Source: Streptoalloteichus hindustanus (lineage in GTDB: Bacteria > Actinomycetota > Actinomycetes > Mycobacteriales > Pseudonocardiaceae). Taken from it: a stretch of DNA of 64,000 nt. Below are positions 8,050 to 16,640 of the stretch, piece by piece. The stretch spans positions 803,022-867,021 of the forward strand of contig NZ_FQVN01000002.1 of the NCBI RefSeq assembly GCF_900129375.1, in the 5' to 3' direction. The stretch's first letter is position 1. Every line of letters starts with the position of its first letter. A model generated the notes under the pieces. That model made no database searches. It saw nothing but the letters and a program-made list of their open reading frames with translations, and had not been told where the DNA came from. The translations under genes and the position numbers were made by a program.

Positions 8050-9504
8050 TCAGATCGCCAGGGGAGCGAGTGTGGTGGGCGGGTCCGCCGACGGGCTGTA
8101 GTCGCGCCACGCCCCTGCCAGCTGGCGCACGGCTTTCCCCAACTCGTCGGGTGGAGCGAGGAAGGGAATGCGCAGACACGCGGCACTGCCGCCGGAGACG
8201 TCCAACGAGCCGCCGGGCAGCAGGGCGATTCCGTGCCGGAGGGCGAGTTGGGCGAACGAGACCGCGTCGCCGTGCGGTAGCCGCACCCACAGGGTCTGAC
8301 CACCGGCGGCGGGACGGAACCGCCAGTCGGGAAGTCGGGCGCCCAACTCGGCGCGGAGCCGGTCGTGCCGTCGCCGGAGCTCGCCGGCGCGGCGTGCCCG
8401 GATGGCGTCGAGATCGGCGAGCAGGTCGACGGCGGCGAGCTGGCTGGCCACGTCGCTGCCGAGGTCGTGGACGGCCTTGAGCCTGGCCAGGCGGGCGACG
8501 AGCGCCGCCGACGCGCGGACCCAGCCCACCCGCAACCCACCCCACACGATCTTGCTCAGCGAGCCGACCGTGAGGACCGCGTTGTCCGGGGCGAACACGG
8601 CCAGCGGCGCCGGCTCCGCGCCGTCGAACCCGAGGTCGACGAGCGCCTCGTCGTCGACAAGGGGCACGCCGTGCACCGCCGCCACCTCGGCCACCCGGCG
8701 CCGGGCCGGGGTGGGCAGCACGGTGCCGGTCGGGTTGTGGTGGGTGGGGATCAGGTAGCCGAGAGCCGGGCGCTCCCGCCCCAGGACGTCCACGAGGGCA
8801 GGCCAGTCAAGACCGTCCACACTGGACACCGGGCGCGGGATCGCCGCTGCCTCGCGGAAGACCTCCAGTGCGCCCGGGTAGGTCGGCGCCTCCACGACCA
8901 CTTTGTCCCCTGGCCGCACCAGAAGCCTGGTCACCAGCGACAACGCCTGTTGCGCGCCGGTCGTGACCAGGATCTGGTCGGGCTCGGTGGGCAGGCCCCG
9001 CCGCGTGTAGCGCTCGGCGAGCGCCCCGCGCAACGCCGGGTGCCCTGCGGGGTGGTAGCCGAGCCCGTCGGAGCGGATGAGGGACAAGGCCCTGGTGTAG
9101 GCCGATGTCACCTCGGGCGGAACCGTCGTGGGCGTGGCGCAGGTGAGCTGGACGACGTGGTCCGGGCGTTCCAGCAGGTGCAGGAACAGCGGGTTGGCGG
9201 TGTCGCCGGCGCGGGTCCGGTCCCGGGGCAGGACCGCCGAGGCGACCCGGGTTCCGCTGCCCTGTCGGCGAACGATCTTGCCCTCCTGGCACAACACGTC
9301 GTAGGCCGCGACCACCGTGCCGCGCCCCACGGCCAGCGCCGTCGCGAACGCGCGGTCGGGCGGCAGCGGCGTGTCGGGCGGGAGTTCCCCGTCGTCGATC
9401 AGCTCCCGCAGTCGCGCGGCCAGCAGCACGTAGAGCGGCCCGCGCCCGGCCGACCACCGACCGAGTCGAGCCACCAGACCGTCGATCGCGGGTGGCTTCA
9501 ACAC
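8050..9504 (-). CDS. MocR-type (GntR/aminotransferase) regulator
   Basis: 484 residues with two parts. An N-terminal GntR winged helix (LYVLLAARLRELIDDGELPP, then LAVGRGTVVAAYDVL) is followed by an aminotransferase-like PLP domain. The PLP Lys is in SLSKIVWGG, preceded by HHNPTGTVLP and a conserved Asp/Tyr region. Such PdxR/MocR proteins sense PLP or an amino compound and act on the divergent gene. The GTG at 9504 is chosen: the longer ATG at 9567 would overlap the divergent start and swallow the promoter. It is divergent from the Cys/Met PLP enzyme across 61 bp, so it most likely controls that gene. Confidence 0.85.
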   Translation of the reverse strand: MLKPPAIDGLVARLGRWSAGRGPLYVLLAARLRELIDDGELPPDTPLPPDRAFATALAVGRGTVVAAYDVLCQEGKIVRRQGSGTRVASAVLPRDRTRAGDTANPLFLHLLERPDHVVQLTCATPTTVPPEVTSAYTRALSLIRSDGLGYHPAGHPALRGALAERYTRRGLPTEPDQILVTTGAQQALSLVTRLLVRPGDKVVVEAPTYPGALEVFREAAAIPRPVSSVDGLDWPALVDVLGRERPALGYLIPTHHNPTGTVLPTPARRRVAEVAAVHGVPLVDDEALVDLGFDGAEPAPLAVFAPDNAVLTVGSLSKIVWGGLRVGWVRASAALVARLARLKAVHDLGSDVASQLAAVDLLADLDAIRARRAGELRRRHDRLRAELGARLPDWRFRPAAGGQTLWVRLPHGDAVSFAQLALRHGIALLPGGSLDVSGGSAACLRIPFLAPPDELGKAVRQLAGAWRDYSPSADPPTTLAPLAI

Positions 9505-9508
9505 CGGA

Positions 9509-9527
9509 CCAATACTGTCAGAATTGG
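9509..9527. promoter_or_regulatory. Dyad in the MocR divergent promoter
   Basis: CCAAT-N9-ATTGG lies midway in the 61-bp space between the two divergent starts. It is the only AT-rich symmetric element there and is the natural MocR binding candidate. Confidence 0.45.
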
Positions 9528-9565
9528 CTCTGTGGCCGGCTCCGGCCGTGGTGGACGCTGGGGGC

Positions 9566-10747
9566 ATGACCTACCACCCCCAGACCAGGGCAACGAGGAT
9601 CTCCGCTCCCGTGCCGGAGGGCGGAACGCCGGTCAGCGTCCCGCTCCACCAGTCCTCGATCTACGCGTTCGACGACCACACCGCGCTGGCGACGGCGATG
9701 GCCGGTCCCGAGGGCGATTTCGCCTACAGCGCCTACAGCAGCCCCACGACAAGGGCGCTGGAGAACGTCATGGCCGACCTGGAGGGCGGCGCGGCGGCAC
9801 TCGCCACGGCCTCCGGCATGGCGGCGATCAGCACGGTGCTCCAGTCGATCCTGCGGCAGGGCGACCACGTCGTGGCGCAGAAGGCCCTCTACGGCGGGGC
9901 CTTCGCCGCGCTGCGCGACCTCGTCGAGCGCTGGGGGATCGAGATCAGCTACGTCGGGGGCGAGGACCCCGCCGAGGTCGAGGCCGCGATCCGCCCCACG
10001 ACCCGGATCCTCTACCTGGAAACCATCGCCAACCCGACCGGTCACGTCTCCGACCTGCCCGCCCTGGCCGCGGTGGCGCGCTCCGCCGGGCTGGTCACGG
10101 TGGTGGACAACACCTTCGCCACCCCGATGCTGTGCCGACCTCTTGAGCACGGCGCCGACGTCGTCGTCCACTCGGCGACCAAGTACCTCGGCGGGCACCA
10201 CGACGTGGTCGGGGGCGTCGCCGTCTTCGCCGACGTCGACCGCTACCGCGCGGCCTGGGCGCAGGCCACCAGGCTCGGCTCGACCGCCGACCCGTTCTCC
10301 TCGTGGCTGGTCCTGCGGGGTGTGAAGACGTTGCCGCTGCGGGTGCGCCAGCAGTGCGACAACTCCCTGCGCGTCGCGCGGCGACTGGCGGCTCACCCGG
10401 CCGTCGCGGCCGTGCACCACCCGGGCCTGCCGGACCACCCCAGCCACGACCGGGCCAGCCGGTTCCTGTCCGGCTACGGCGGAACCCTGGCCTTCGACGT
10501 CCGCGGGGGAGTCGACGCCGCCCACGCGTTCATGCGCGCTCTGCGGCTGGTGTTGGTCGCCGGGTCGCTCGGCGGCACCGAGACGGTCGTGATGCACCCC
10601 GCGACCACGTCGCACCGCACCCTCGACGCGCACGAGCTGCGCGCGGCCGGCATCGGTCAGGGCCTCGTCCGCGTCTCCTTCGGCATCGAGCACCACGAGG
10701 ACCTGTGGGCCGACATCGAGCAGGCCCTTGACAGCGCGACGGCCTGA
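9566..10747 (+). CDS. Cys/Met-metabolism PLP enzyme (gamma-lyase/synthase type)
   Basis: 393 residues of the trans-sulphuration family (cystathionine gamma-lyase, methionine gamma-lyase, O-acetylhomoserine sulfhydrylase). Family marks are the substrate-side YSAYSSPTTRALE, the cofactor-side VVDNTFATP, the PLP Lys in SATKYLGGH near residue 203, and SLGGTETVVMHPA near the C-terminus. It should cleave or form C-S bonds of sulfur amino acids. The exact reaction cannot be fixed from these motifs. The ATG at 9566 has GGGGG just upstream and starts the normal MTYHPQTRA N-terminus; the longer frame adds 14 unlikely residues. It is probably controlled by the divergent MocR. Confidence 0.9.
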   Translation: MTYHPQTRATRISAPVPEGGTPVSVPLHQSSIYAFDDHTALATAMAGPEGDFAYSAYSSPTTRALENVMADLEGGAAALATASGMAAISTVLQSILRQGDHVVAQKALYGGAFAALRDLVERWGIEISYVGGEDPAEVEAAIRPTTRILYLETIANPTGHVSDLPALAAVARSAGLVTVVDNTFATPMLCRPLEHGADVVVHSATKYLGGHHDVVGGVAVFADVDRYRAAWAQATRLGSTADPFSSWLVLRGVKTLPLRVRQQCDNSLRVARRLAAHPAVAAVHHPGLPDHPSHDRASRFLSGYGGTLAFDVRGGVDAAHAFMRALRLVLVAGSLGGTETVVMHPATTSHRTLDAHELRAAGIGQGLVRVSFGIEHHEDLWADIEQALDSATA

Positions 10748-10903
10748 GCGTCGTCGACCTTTTCGGTGTGGCGACGGAGAAATCGCGCCACGCGCGAGGA
10801 GGGGTTCGGGGTGTTCGTCCGGATCGCCCCCGGGGTCGGCGGCACGTGAAGAAGATCAGGATGGAGGAGTGCGCCAGCGTCGGAAACCGCCTAGGTTGGT
10901 CGT

Positions 10904-11185
10904 ATGACCCAGCAGTTCCTCGTGGAGCCCGTCGCCGAGCACGAGTACCTGGTCCGGACCGAGGCCGAGGGACAGACGGTGGAGTGCCGGTTCCACGTCG
11001 ACCCGAGTGTGTTGGAGCAGTTGGGCGTCTCCACGGCGGACGAGCAGCGGGTCGTCGAGCAGAGCGCGGTGTTCCTCGCCCAGCGGCAGCCGATCATCGA
11101 CTTCCCGTGGTTGGTCGACCTCCAGGACTTCGTCGCCAGCTACGAGGACTACCCGGAGGAGCTTCGCCGCCTGTTGGCGAGCTGA
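10904..11185 (+). CDS. Small conserved-looking protein of unknown function
   Basis: 93 residues, acidic, without a signal peptide or membrane segment. It has two halves. The first is a beta-rich start (FLVEPVAEHEYLVRTEAEGQ then VECRFHVDPSVL). The second is a helical end with DEQRVVEQSAVFL, IIDFPWLVDLQD and YPEELRRLL. I do not recognise a family. Codon use matches its neighbours and the frame is clean, so it is probably real. It stands alone, with 156 bp upstream and 365 bp downstream without genes. Confidence 0.6.
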   Translation: MTQQFLVEPVAEHEYLVRTEAEGQTVECRFHVDPSVLEQLGVSTADEQRVVEQSAVFLAQRQPIIDFPWLVDLQDFVASYEDYPEELRRLLAS

Positions 11186-11489
11186 GTTCCACCCCCTCCT
11201 CGTGGGTCGCTGGACCGGGGCGTCTCCGCCGTCCGGCGCGGGGAGCTCACGGTCGGCGTTGGCCTGGCGGCCGTCACGTCGGTGGGCACGGAGCGTGACG
11301 TGCGCGCCGCGTGGTGAACGCTGGGACCAGTCGGGGGACTGCCGGCACGGTGACGTCCTCGTCCTGGTGTCAGCGTGTTTCCCCGAACGGGGAAATCTGC
11401 TCCGGTCGGCGTTTCGGCCGGTGTCGGGGTGTGAGCGGTTCAGCCCTCCGGGTGCTGTCGCCCGAAAGGGGCGCGGTCGCGCTGCCGGC

Positions 11490-11522
11490 GGGGTCGGTCC
11501 GACCTACGGTCGGACCGACCCC
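11490..11522. promoter_or_regulatory. Perfect 15-bp inverted repeat upstream of the ferritin-like gene
   Basis: Two exact 15-bp arms around a 3-base TAC centre end 28 bp before the ATG of the ferritin-like gene. The core GTCCGACC-TAC-GGTCGGAC looks like an operator, though it could also fold in the mRNA leader. No regulator gene is adjacent. The rest of 11186-11550 shows no gene. Confidence 0.55.
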
Positions 11523-11550
11523 CGTGCGCTCCACCGTGGAAGGACCCCTC

Positions 11551-12765
11551 ATGACCTTCAACCCGTTGCGGGAACGGGGAATCCCGCTCGACCAGCAGAT
11601 CAGGAACTGGCGTGAGCTGGACGTCACGCCGATCGATCCCGACCACGCCGACCCCTACACCCGGTGCCGCGTCATCACCATGAACGGCATCGAGGTCGAG
11701 GCGGTCCTGTTCAGCCACCAGTTCGCCCGCAACTGCCTGGACCCGGACGTGCAGCGCAAGCTGGCCGAGGTGCGGTACGTGGAGCACCAGCAGCAGAAGG
11801 CGGTGAACTGGCTGCTGCCCGGCGGGGCGTCCCCGCTGGAGACCACGATCGCCTACGAGCAGGTCGCCGTCGACCTCACCGCGTGGGTGGCGCGGATGGA
11901 ACCCGACCCGTACCTGAAGCAGGCGTACCAGTTCGGGGTCCTGGAGGACTTCGACCACCTCTACCGCTACGCCAACCTGTACGAGATGGTGCAGCACCGC
12001 AAGGCCGAGAAGATCGTCGACGGCCTGACCGAGGTGATGCCGGGCCGGCCCACCAAGTACCACCACCGGCATCCCGCCGACAACGTGCGGGAGCCGTACG
12101 ACCGGAACGAGGCCTCGCCGCTGTCCAAACTGCACGCGCTGACGATCATGTCGGCCGAGCAGCAGACGATGAACTTCTACATGAACGTCGGCCCGCAGTA
12201 CATGGAGCCGATCGCGCGGCAGCTCTACCAGGAGATCGGCCTGATCGAGGAGGAGCACGTCACCCACTACGAGTCCCTGGTCGACCCCGGGGAGACCTGG
12301 TGGGAACGCCTGGTGAACCACGAGTACAACGAGTGCTACCTCTACTACTCCTTCATGGAGACCGAGTCCGACCCGAAGGTGCGGGCGATCTGGGAGCTGC
12401 ACCTGAACATGGAGCTGGAGCACCTGCGGATCGCGTGCGAGCTGATGCGCCAGAACGACGGGCGGGAGCCGGAGGAGGTCCTGGCGCCGGAGCTGCCCAA
12501 CGCGCTGACGTTCGAGCCGAACAAGGCGTACCTGCGCGAGCTGCTGGACACGCAGATCGACCTGACCACGCTCGGAGCCGGCTACGTGCGGGAGGCGCAC
12601 GAGCGGTTCGAGCGGATGCAGGAGCAGATCCACGGCGGGGAGGAGCCCCCCAGCGAGCGCGTGATCGACGAGCACCGGGAGCGGTTCGGCCGGGACTACC
12701 GGTTGGAGACCGAGGGACCGCACCCGGTGGCCCGGTTGCGCGAGGACCAGTCGGCCAGGGCCTGA
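11551..12765 (+). CDS. Ferritin-like-fold protein with several ExxH motifs
   Basis: 404 residues, helical, with carboxylate/histidine patterns typical of ferritin-like diiron or dimanganese proteins: YEQVAVDL, EDFDH, EEEHVTHYE and ELEHLRIACEL. It may contain two four-helix bundles, residues about 90-190 and 195-310. It lacks a signal peptide. The function is not known; oxygen- or peroxide-linked iron chemistry is likely from the fold. The ATG at 11551 follows GTGGAAGGACC at good spacing and begins the conserved-looking part. The longer frame adds 80 residues of low-complexity sequence. It is followed 28 bp later by a hemerythrin-like gene, so the two iron proteins probably form one operon. 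Confidence 0.65.
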   Translation: MTFNPLRERGIPLDQQIRNWRELDVTPIDPDHADPYTRCRVITMNGIEVEAVLFSHQFARNCLDPDVQRKLAEVRYVEHQQQKAVNWLLPGGASPLETTIAYEQVAVDLTAWVARMEPDPYLKQAYQFGVLEDFDHLYRYANLYEMVQHRKAEKIVDGLTEVMPGRPTKYHHRHPADNVREPYDRNEASPLSKLHALTIMSAEQQTMNFYMNVGPQYMEPIARQLYQEIGLIEEEHVTHYESLVDPGETWWERLVNHEYNECYLYYSFMETESDPKVRAIWELHLNMELEHLRIACELMRQNDGREPEEVLAPELPNALTFEPNKAYLRELLDTQIDLTTLGAGYVREAHERFERMQEQIHGGEEPPSERVIDEHRERFGRDYRLETEGPHPVARLREDQSARA

Positions 12766-12793
12766 GCGGCGCGCGTGACCAGGAGGATGCGGC

Positions 12794-13369
12794 ATGGTCG
12801 AGCAGAGTGACGAGGCTCCCGCGCAGGACGTGGTCGACCTGCTGGTGGAGCAGCACGCGCTGATCCGCGACCTGTTCGCCGAGGCGACCGGGGCGGACGG
12901 GCGGGACCGCCGACCGGCGTTCGAGCGACTGGTGCGGCTGTTGGCGATCCACGAGACCGCGGAGGAGGAGGTGGTGCACCCCCTGGCGCGGCGAGCCCTG
13001 GACGGGGGCGACGGCGTCGTCGAGGACCGGCTGGCCGAGGAGCGGGAGGCCAAGGAGATGCTGGGCCGGTTGGACGAGATGGACCCGGAGTCCCCGGAGT
13101 TCGCGCCGCTGTTGAACCAACTCCGGGACGCCGTGCTCGCGCACGCCCAGTACGAGGAGCGTTACGAGTTCCGCTACCTGCGCCAGCAGAGCACGCCGGA
13201 CCAGCTCCGCCGGCTCGTCACCGCGGTCCGCGCGGCGGAGGCGGTGGCGCCCACCCACCCGCATCCCGGCAACGAGAGCGCGACGGGAAACCTGTTGGCG
13301 GGGCCGGTTCTGGCCTTGTTCGACCGGATGAAGGACGCGGTCCAGCAGTCCAGCCGGGACGAGAGCTGA
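12794..13369 (+). CDS. Hemerythrin-like HHE-domain protein
   Basis: 191 residues. A four-helix hemerythrin HHE domain occupies about 12-130, with ligands in EQHALIRDL, IHETAEEEVVHPL and LAHAQYEERYEF, which provide the expected His and Glu residues for a di-iron site. The remaining tail is disordered and ends near DRMKDAVQQS. Such proteins bind oxygen, nitric oxide or iron in stress responses; the exact role here is unknown. An AGGAGG site precedes the ATG. It is co-directional with the ferritin-like gene 28 bp upstream. Confidence 0.85.
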   Translation: MVEQSDEAPAQDVVDLLVEQHALIRDLFAEATGADGRDRRPAFERLVRLLAIHETAEEEVVHPLARRALDGGDGVVEDRLAEEREAKEMLGRLDEMDPESPEFAPLLNQLRDAVLAHAQYEERYEFRYLRQQSTPDQLRRLVTAVRAAEAVAPTHPHPGNESATGNLLAGPVLALFDRMKDAVQQSSRDES

Positions 13370-13388
13370 CGCGGCCGACCTGTCGTCT

Positions 13389-13425
13389 CCGGGGCAGGCG
13401 TCGCAGAGGTGGACGCCTGACCCGG
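13389..13425. terminator. Bidirectional terminator hairpin
   Basis: An imperfect stem of about 13 bp (core CAGGCGTC/GACGCCTG) lies between two genes that point at each other, the hemerythrin-like gene and the erythromycin-esterase homologue. Confidence 0.65.
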
Positions 13426-13439
13426 AGCGGGTGGTCGGA

Positions 13440-14747
13440 TCAGAAGCCGAGGTCGTCGGCCACCGTGGACGCGGGGACGTGGACCACGGCGTCGAAGGCG
13501 TCGAGCACCGGGGTGTGGACGTACTCGCTGTCCATCCGGATCCGGTCCGGCTCGGTCTCGGCCTGACCGGACCGGGGCGCCTCGCGGAGGTTGACCAGGC
13601 TGAGACCGAGGTCGGCCGAGGCGAAGAGACCCTCGATGCTGCCCGGCTCCGGAGCCTCCAGCGCCACGTTCTGCAGGCTGATGCCGAACGGCTCGGCGCC
13701 GCCGGGGTACAGGGCGGCCGTGTCGCCGCCCCCGCTGGTGACGCCGATCGACACGTAGTCGTCACCGAGCATCTGCTGGAGGTGCTGACCCGTGGGCAGC
13801 GCGGTGAGCACGGGCCCGCCGTAGTACGCCGGTGTCTTCTGGATGTGGGCGTTGTGGGCCAGGAGCACGATGCGGGTGCCGGGCTCGGAGTGGTCGAGGT
13901 GCCAGCGCACGGACTCGGCCATGTAGATGTCGCGGACCGACATGTCGCCGGAGAGCGGGGTGCCGCTGATGAGGCCGAACATGGCCCGGAGGTGGTAGTC
14001 GGCCTGGCAGGCGCCGCGCAGCTGCCAGAGGGCGGTGTCGTAGCGGCGTTGGTCGCTGTGGGCGACGTGTTGCGGGGCCAGCGACTGGAACCGGAACAGC
14101 AGCCGGGCGAGGGCCGAGGTGAGGGCGTCCTGCTCGGCGGGGTCGAGCTCGCTCCAGGCCGGCGCGGCCTGCGCCAGCGAGGTGCCCGCGGTGCGCTCGG
14201 CGATGCCGAGCGCGGTGTTGAGCAGGGGCACGGAGTCCGGGTCGACGTCGGTCAGGTACTCGCGCAGCGGGAGCAGGTTGGGCAGCAGCGACCCGGCGGC
14301 CATCGGGAGGTCGATTCCGGCGAACCGGACCGGGGTGTCGGCGCGGCGGTTGCGCTCACGCATCCAGCGCAGCATCGCGCGGGCCTCGGCCGGACGGGCC
14401 AGCCCCACGGCGATGGTGCTGTCCACCAGGTGGTCGAGGTCCTCGTCGCTTCCCGCGCCCTCGATCCACGACGCCATGGTGAAACCCTCGCTGAAGCCCG
14501 ACTCGTGGGCGAGCACGGTGAATCCGCAGCGCTCGACGAGGAAACGCAGGATTCGGTGGCGCACCAGGGAGAACTCGCGGATGTAGTGGGAGTTCTCACC
14601 GATCGCGACCACCCTGGCGGAGCCGACGATCTCGCGCAGCGGCTCCAGATCGTCCAGTGGGGACGCCGGGTCGAGTCCACTGAGGACAGACGCGTTGCCG
14701 GCGAACCAGTCGGTCAGGCGGTCGTTCTCTCGAATGCGGTTGTTCAC
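13440..14747 (-). CDS. Erythromycin-esterase-family protein
   Basis: 435 residues of the erythromycin esterase (EreA/EreB-like) family. It shows IGENSHYIREF near residue 45 with the conserved Glu and His, then VLAHESGFSEG and LLAHNAHIQK later, the positions of the catalytic His/Glu set. Family members hydrolyse macrolide lactones, but many environmental homologues have other or unknown substrates. The GTG start at 14747 (VNNRIREND) is favoured because upstream residues are Cys/Arg-rich and unlike the family. An ATG at 14807 is possible, and neither start has a strong ribosome site. It could give macrolide tolerance; no macrolide pathway is visible here. Confidence 0.8.
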   Translation of the reverse strand: MNNRIRENDRLTDWFAGNASVLSGLDPASPLDDLEPLREIVGSARVVAIGENSHYIREFSLVRHRILRFLVERCGFTVLAHESGFSEGFTMASWIEGAGSDEDLDHLVDSTIAVGLARPAEARAMLRWMRERNRRADTPVRFAGIDLPMAAGSLLPNLLPLREYLTDVDPDSVPLLNTALGIAERTAGTSLAQAAPAWSELDPAEQDALTSALARLLFRFQSLAPQHVAHSDQRRYDTALWQLRGACQADYHLRAMFGLISGTPLSGDMSVRDIYMAESVRWHLDHSEPGTRIVLLAHNAHIQKTPAYYGGPVLTALPTGQHLQQMLGDDYVSIGVTSGGGDTAALYPGGAEPFGISLQNVALEAPEPGSIEGLFASADLGLSLVNLREAPRSGQAETEPDRIRMDSEYVHTPVLDAFDAVVHVPASTVADDLGF

Positions 14748-14906
14748 GGCGATTGCTCGATTCGTGGGGATGACGGCGGACGTGCATCGCGATGCGCCGG
14801 GGACCATAACCAGGGATCGACACCCGCCGCACACGATTAACCGCCAGAAGGCGTTTTGTGTTGCCGTTTCGCGTACGGCGGGTGTCCGGCGGGTTCCGCG
14901 TTGTGA

Positions 14907-15842
14907 TCAAAAGGGGTAGATCACCTCGGTGAGGCGTTCGGACGCCTCCCACAGGCGGCGTTGGTTGTCCGCGTCACGGGAGCGGGGACTGGAGGCCACG
15001 CGGCGCGGGTAGCCCTGGACTTCGAACAGCCCGCCGGGGCCGTAGTACTCGCCGCCGCGCGCCTCGGGGTCCGCCGCCGCGCGCAGGGTCGGCAGGGCGC
15101 CCATCTCGGGGGAGCGGCCGAGCAGCTTGGCGATCAGCAGGTTGGGCGCGCGGAACCAGCCGGGGGAGTTGCGGAAGATCTCGGTGCTCGCGCCGCCGGG
15201 GTGGGCGGCCAGGGCCGTGGTCGGCGCCCCCGCCGCCGACAGCCGCCGCTGGAGCTCGTAGGTGAACATCAGGTTCGCCAGCTTGGACCGGGCGTAGGTG
15301 AACACCGAGTTCTCGGGCCTGGCCCCGGTGTCGGTGTCCCGCGCGGGTCGCAGGTCGTCGACGTCGTCGATCCGCCCGTAGCGGTGGGCGATGCTGCTCA
15401 CGGTCACGACCCGGGAGCCGGGCACGGGCAGCAGGCGGTCCAGCACCAGGCCGGTGAGCGCGAAGTGGCCCAGGTGGTTGACGCCGAACTGGACCTCGAA
15501 GCCGTCGCCGGTCCGACCGCGGAGCCCGGTGATCCCGGCGTTGTTGACCAGCAGGTCGATCCGGGGGAGGCGCTCGCGGATCTCCTCGGCCGCCGCGCGG
15601 ACCGAGGCCAGCGAGGCGAGGTCCAGGCGCACCACGTCGAGCCGCGCCTCCGGGGCCGACTGGGCGATGCGGTCGACGGCGGTCCGGGCCCGGTCGAGGT
15701 CGCGGCAGGCCAGCACCACGTGGGCGCCGCGCGCGGCCAGCGCCCTGGCGGTGGCGAACCCGATGCCGGTGTTCGCCCCGGTGACGACCGCGACCCGGCC
15801 GCGCTGGTCAGGTAAGTGGTCCTCGGTCCACTCGGACATCAT
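14907..15842 (-). CDS. Short-chain dehydrogenase/reductase
   Basis: About 311 residues, a classical-to-retinol-dehydrogenase-like SDR. The cofactor loop VVTGANTGIGFATA is near residue 20, NNAG near 95, and the catalytic Ser/Tyr/Lys are visible in VVTVSSIAHRYG and FTYARSKLAN. It should interconvert an alcohol and a carbonyl with NAD(P). A GAGGAG ribosome site precedes two adjacent ATG codons; the second (15839) has slightly better spacing. It is divergent from a TetR gene across about 80 bp that holds two operator-like dyads, so it is probably the repressed target. Confidence 0.9.
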   Translation of the reverse strand: MMSEWTEDHLPDQRGRVAVVTGANTGIGFATARALAARGAHVVLACRDLDRARTAVDRIAQSAPEARLDVVRLDLASLASVRAAAEEIRERLPRIDLLVNNAGITGLRGRTGDGFEVQFGVNHLGHFALTGLVLDRLLPVPGSRVVTVSSIAHRYGRIDDVDDLRPARDTDTGARPENSVFTYARSKLANLMFTYELQRRLSAAGAPTTALAAHPGGASTEIFRNSPGWFRAPNLLIAKLLGRSPEMGALPTLRAAADPEARGGEYYGPGGLFEVQGYPRRVASSPRSRDADNQRRLWEASERLTEVIYPF

Positions 15843-15855
15843 CCACTCCTCAAGG

Positions 15856-15894
15856 TGAACGGCTGGTTCAGTTATATTGTGAACCACGGGTTCA
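15856..15894. promoter_or_regulatory. Paired TetR operators between SDR and TetR genes
   Basis: A perfect dyad TGAACC-ACG-GGTTCA (15880-15894) and a near-copy TGAACG-GCT-GGTTCA (15856-15870) are centred 24 bp apart. A TATATT -10-like element lies between them. This is the expected layout for one repressor controlling both divergent genes. Confidence 0.7.
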
Positions 15895-15923
15895 TGTTCT
15901 TGGCAAGATCGCTGGAGGGCGGA

Positions 15924-16502
15924 ATGGCCGACGCGGCAAGGCAACCGAGGCTCCGGGCGGACGCCGTGCGCAACCGCGCCGCCATCCTGCTGGCGGCCAG
16001 GAAACTGATCGCCGAGCGCGGTCCCGACGTGGGAATGGACGAGATCGCGCGCGCGGCGCACGTGGCGGTCGGCACCCTCTACCGGCACTTCCCCACGAAG
16101 ACCGACCTGGTCGGCGCGATCATGGCCGACCTCGGCGCCCAGCTCGTCGCCGTGCTCGACGCGGCCGTGGCCAGGATCGACAACGGCGTCAGCACCGGCA
16201 TGGACGAGATCGCCGCGCTCCTGCGCCGCGTGGTGGTGCACATGGGACAGGACCGCCTCCTGCGCGCGGCGGCGGCCAGCGCCGGCTCACCCCTGCCCGA
16301 CGAGGTGGCCCGGCACGCCAGGGACACCCTCGCGCACATGGTCGCCGCCGCACGACGCGACGGCGCGCTCCACCCCGACATCGCCGTCGACGATCTCGCA
16401 CTGCTCATGGCCACCGCACCCGGCGAGGAAACCCCCCAACCCGAACGCGAACGCTGGGTCGCCCTCGCCCTCCGCGCCCTCGGCCCGTCCCGTTCGGGTT
16501 GA
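15924..16502 (+). CDS. TetR-family regulator divergent from the SDR
   Basis: 192 residues. The N-terminal helix-turn-helix is standard (RAAILLAARKLIAERG, MDEIARAAHVAVGTLYRHF), with the ligand domain after about residue 75. The ATG at 15924 has GGAGG at 5-base spacing. The longer frame would begin inside the divergent SDR gene and is rejected. Its own promoter region carries two TGAAC...GTTCA dyads, so it probably represses itself and the SDR. The ligand is unknown. Confidence 0.88.
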   Translation: MADAARQPRLRADAVRNRAAILLAARKLIAERGPDVGMDEIARAAHVAVGTLYRHFPTKTDLVGAIMADLGAQLVAVLDAAVARIDNGVSTGMDEIAALLRRVVVHMGQDRLLRAAAASAGSPLPDEVARHARDTLAHMVAAARRDGALHPDIAVDDLALLMATAPGEETPQPERERWVALALRALGPSRSG

Positions 16503-16640
16503 GGTGACCGCGGTCTGCCCGGCGACGTCGTGCCTCCCGATGGCGTGCGACGGGCGGGGGGTTGCGGGGCGTGGGAACGTCGGAGGGGTTGGGTTCGCAC
16601 GCCAGATCGCTGACCGCGACGACACGGAGGTAGACCGACG

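Noticed and set aside
13440..14834. Longer start for the erythromycin-esterase homologue
   Set aside because: The extra 29 residues are Cys/Arg-rich, not signal-like and not family-like, with no ribosome site.
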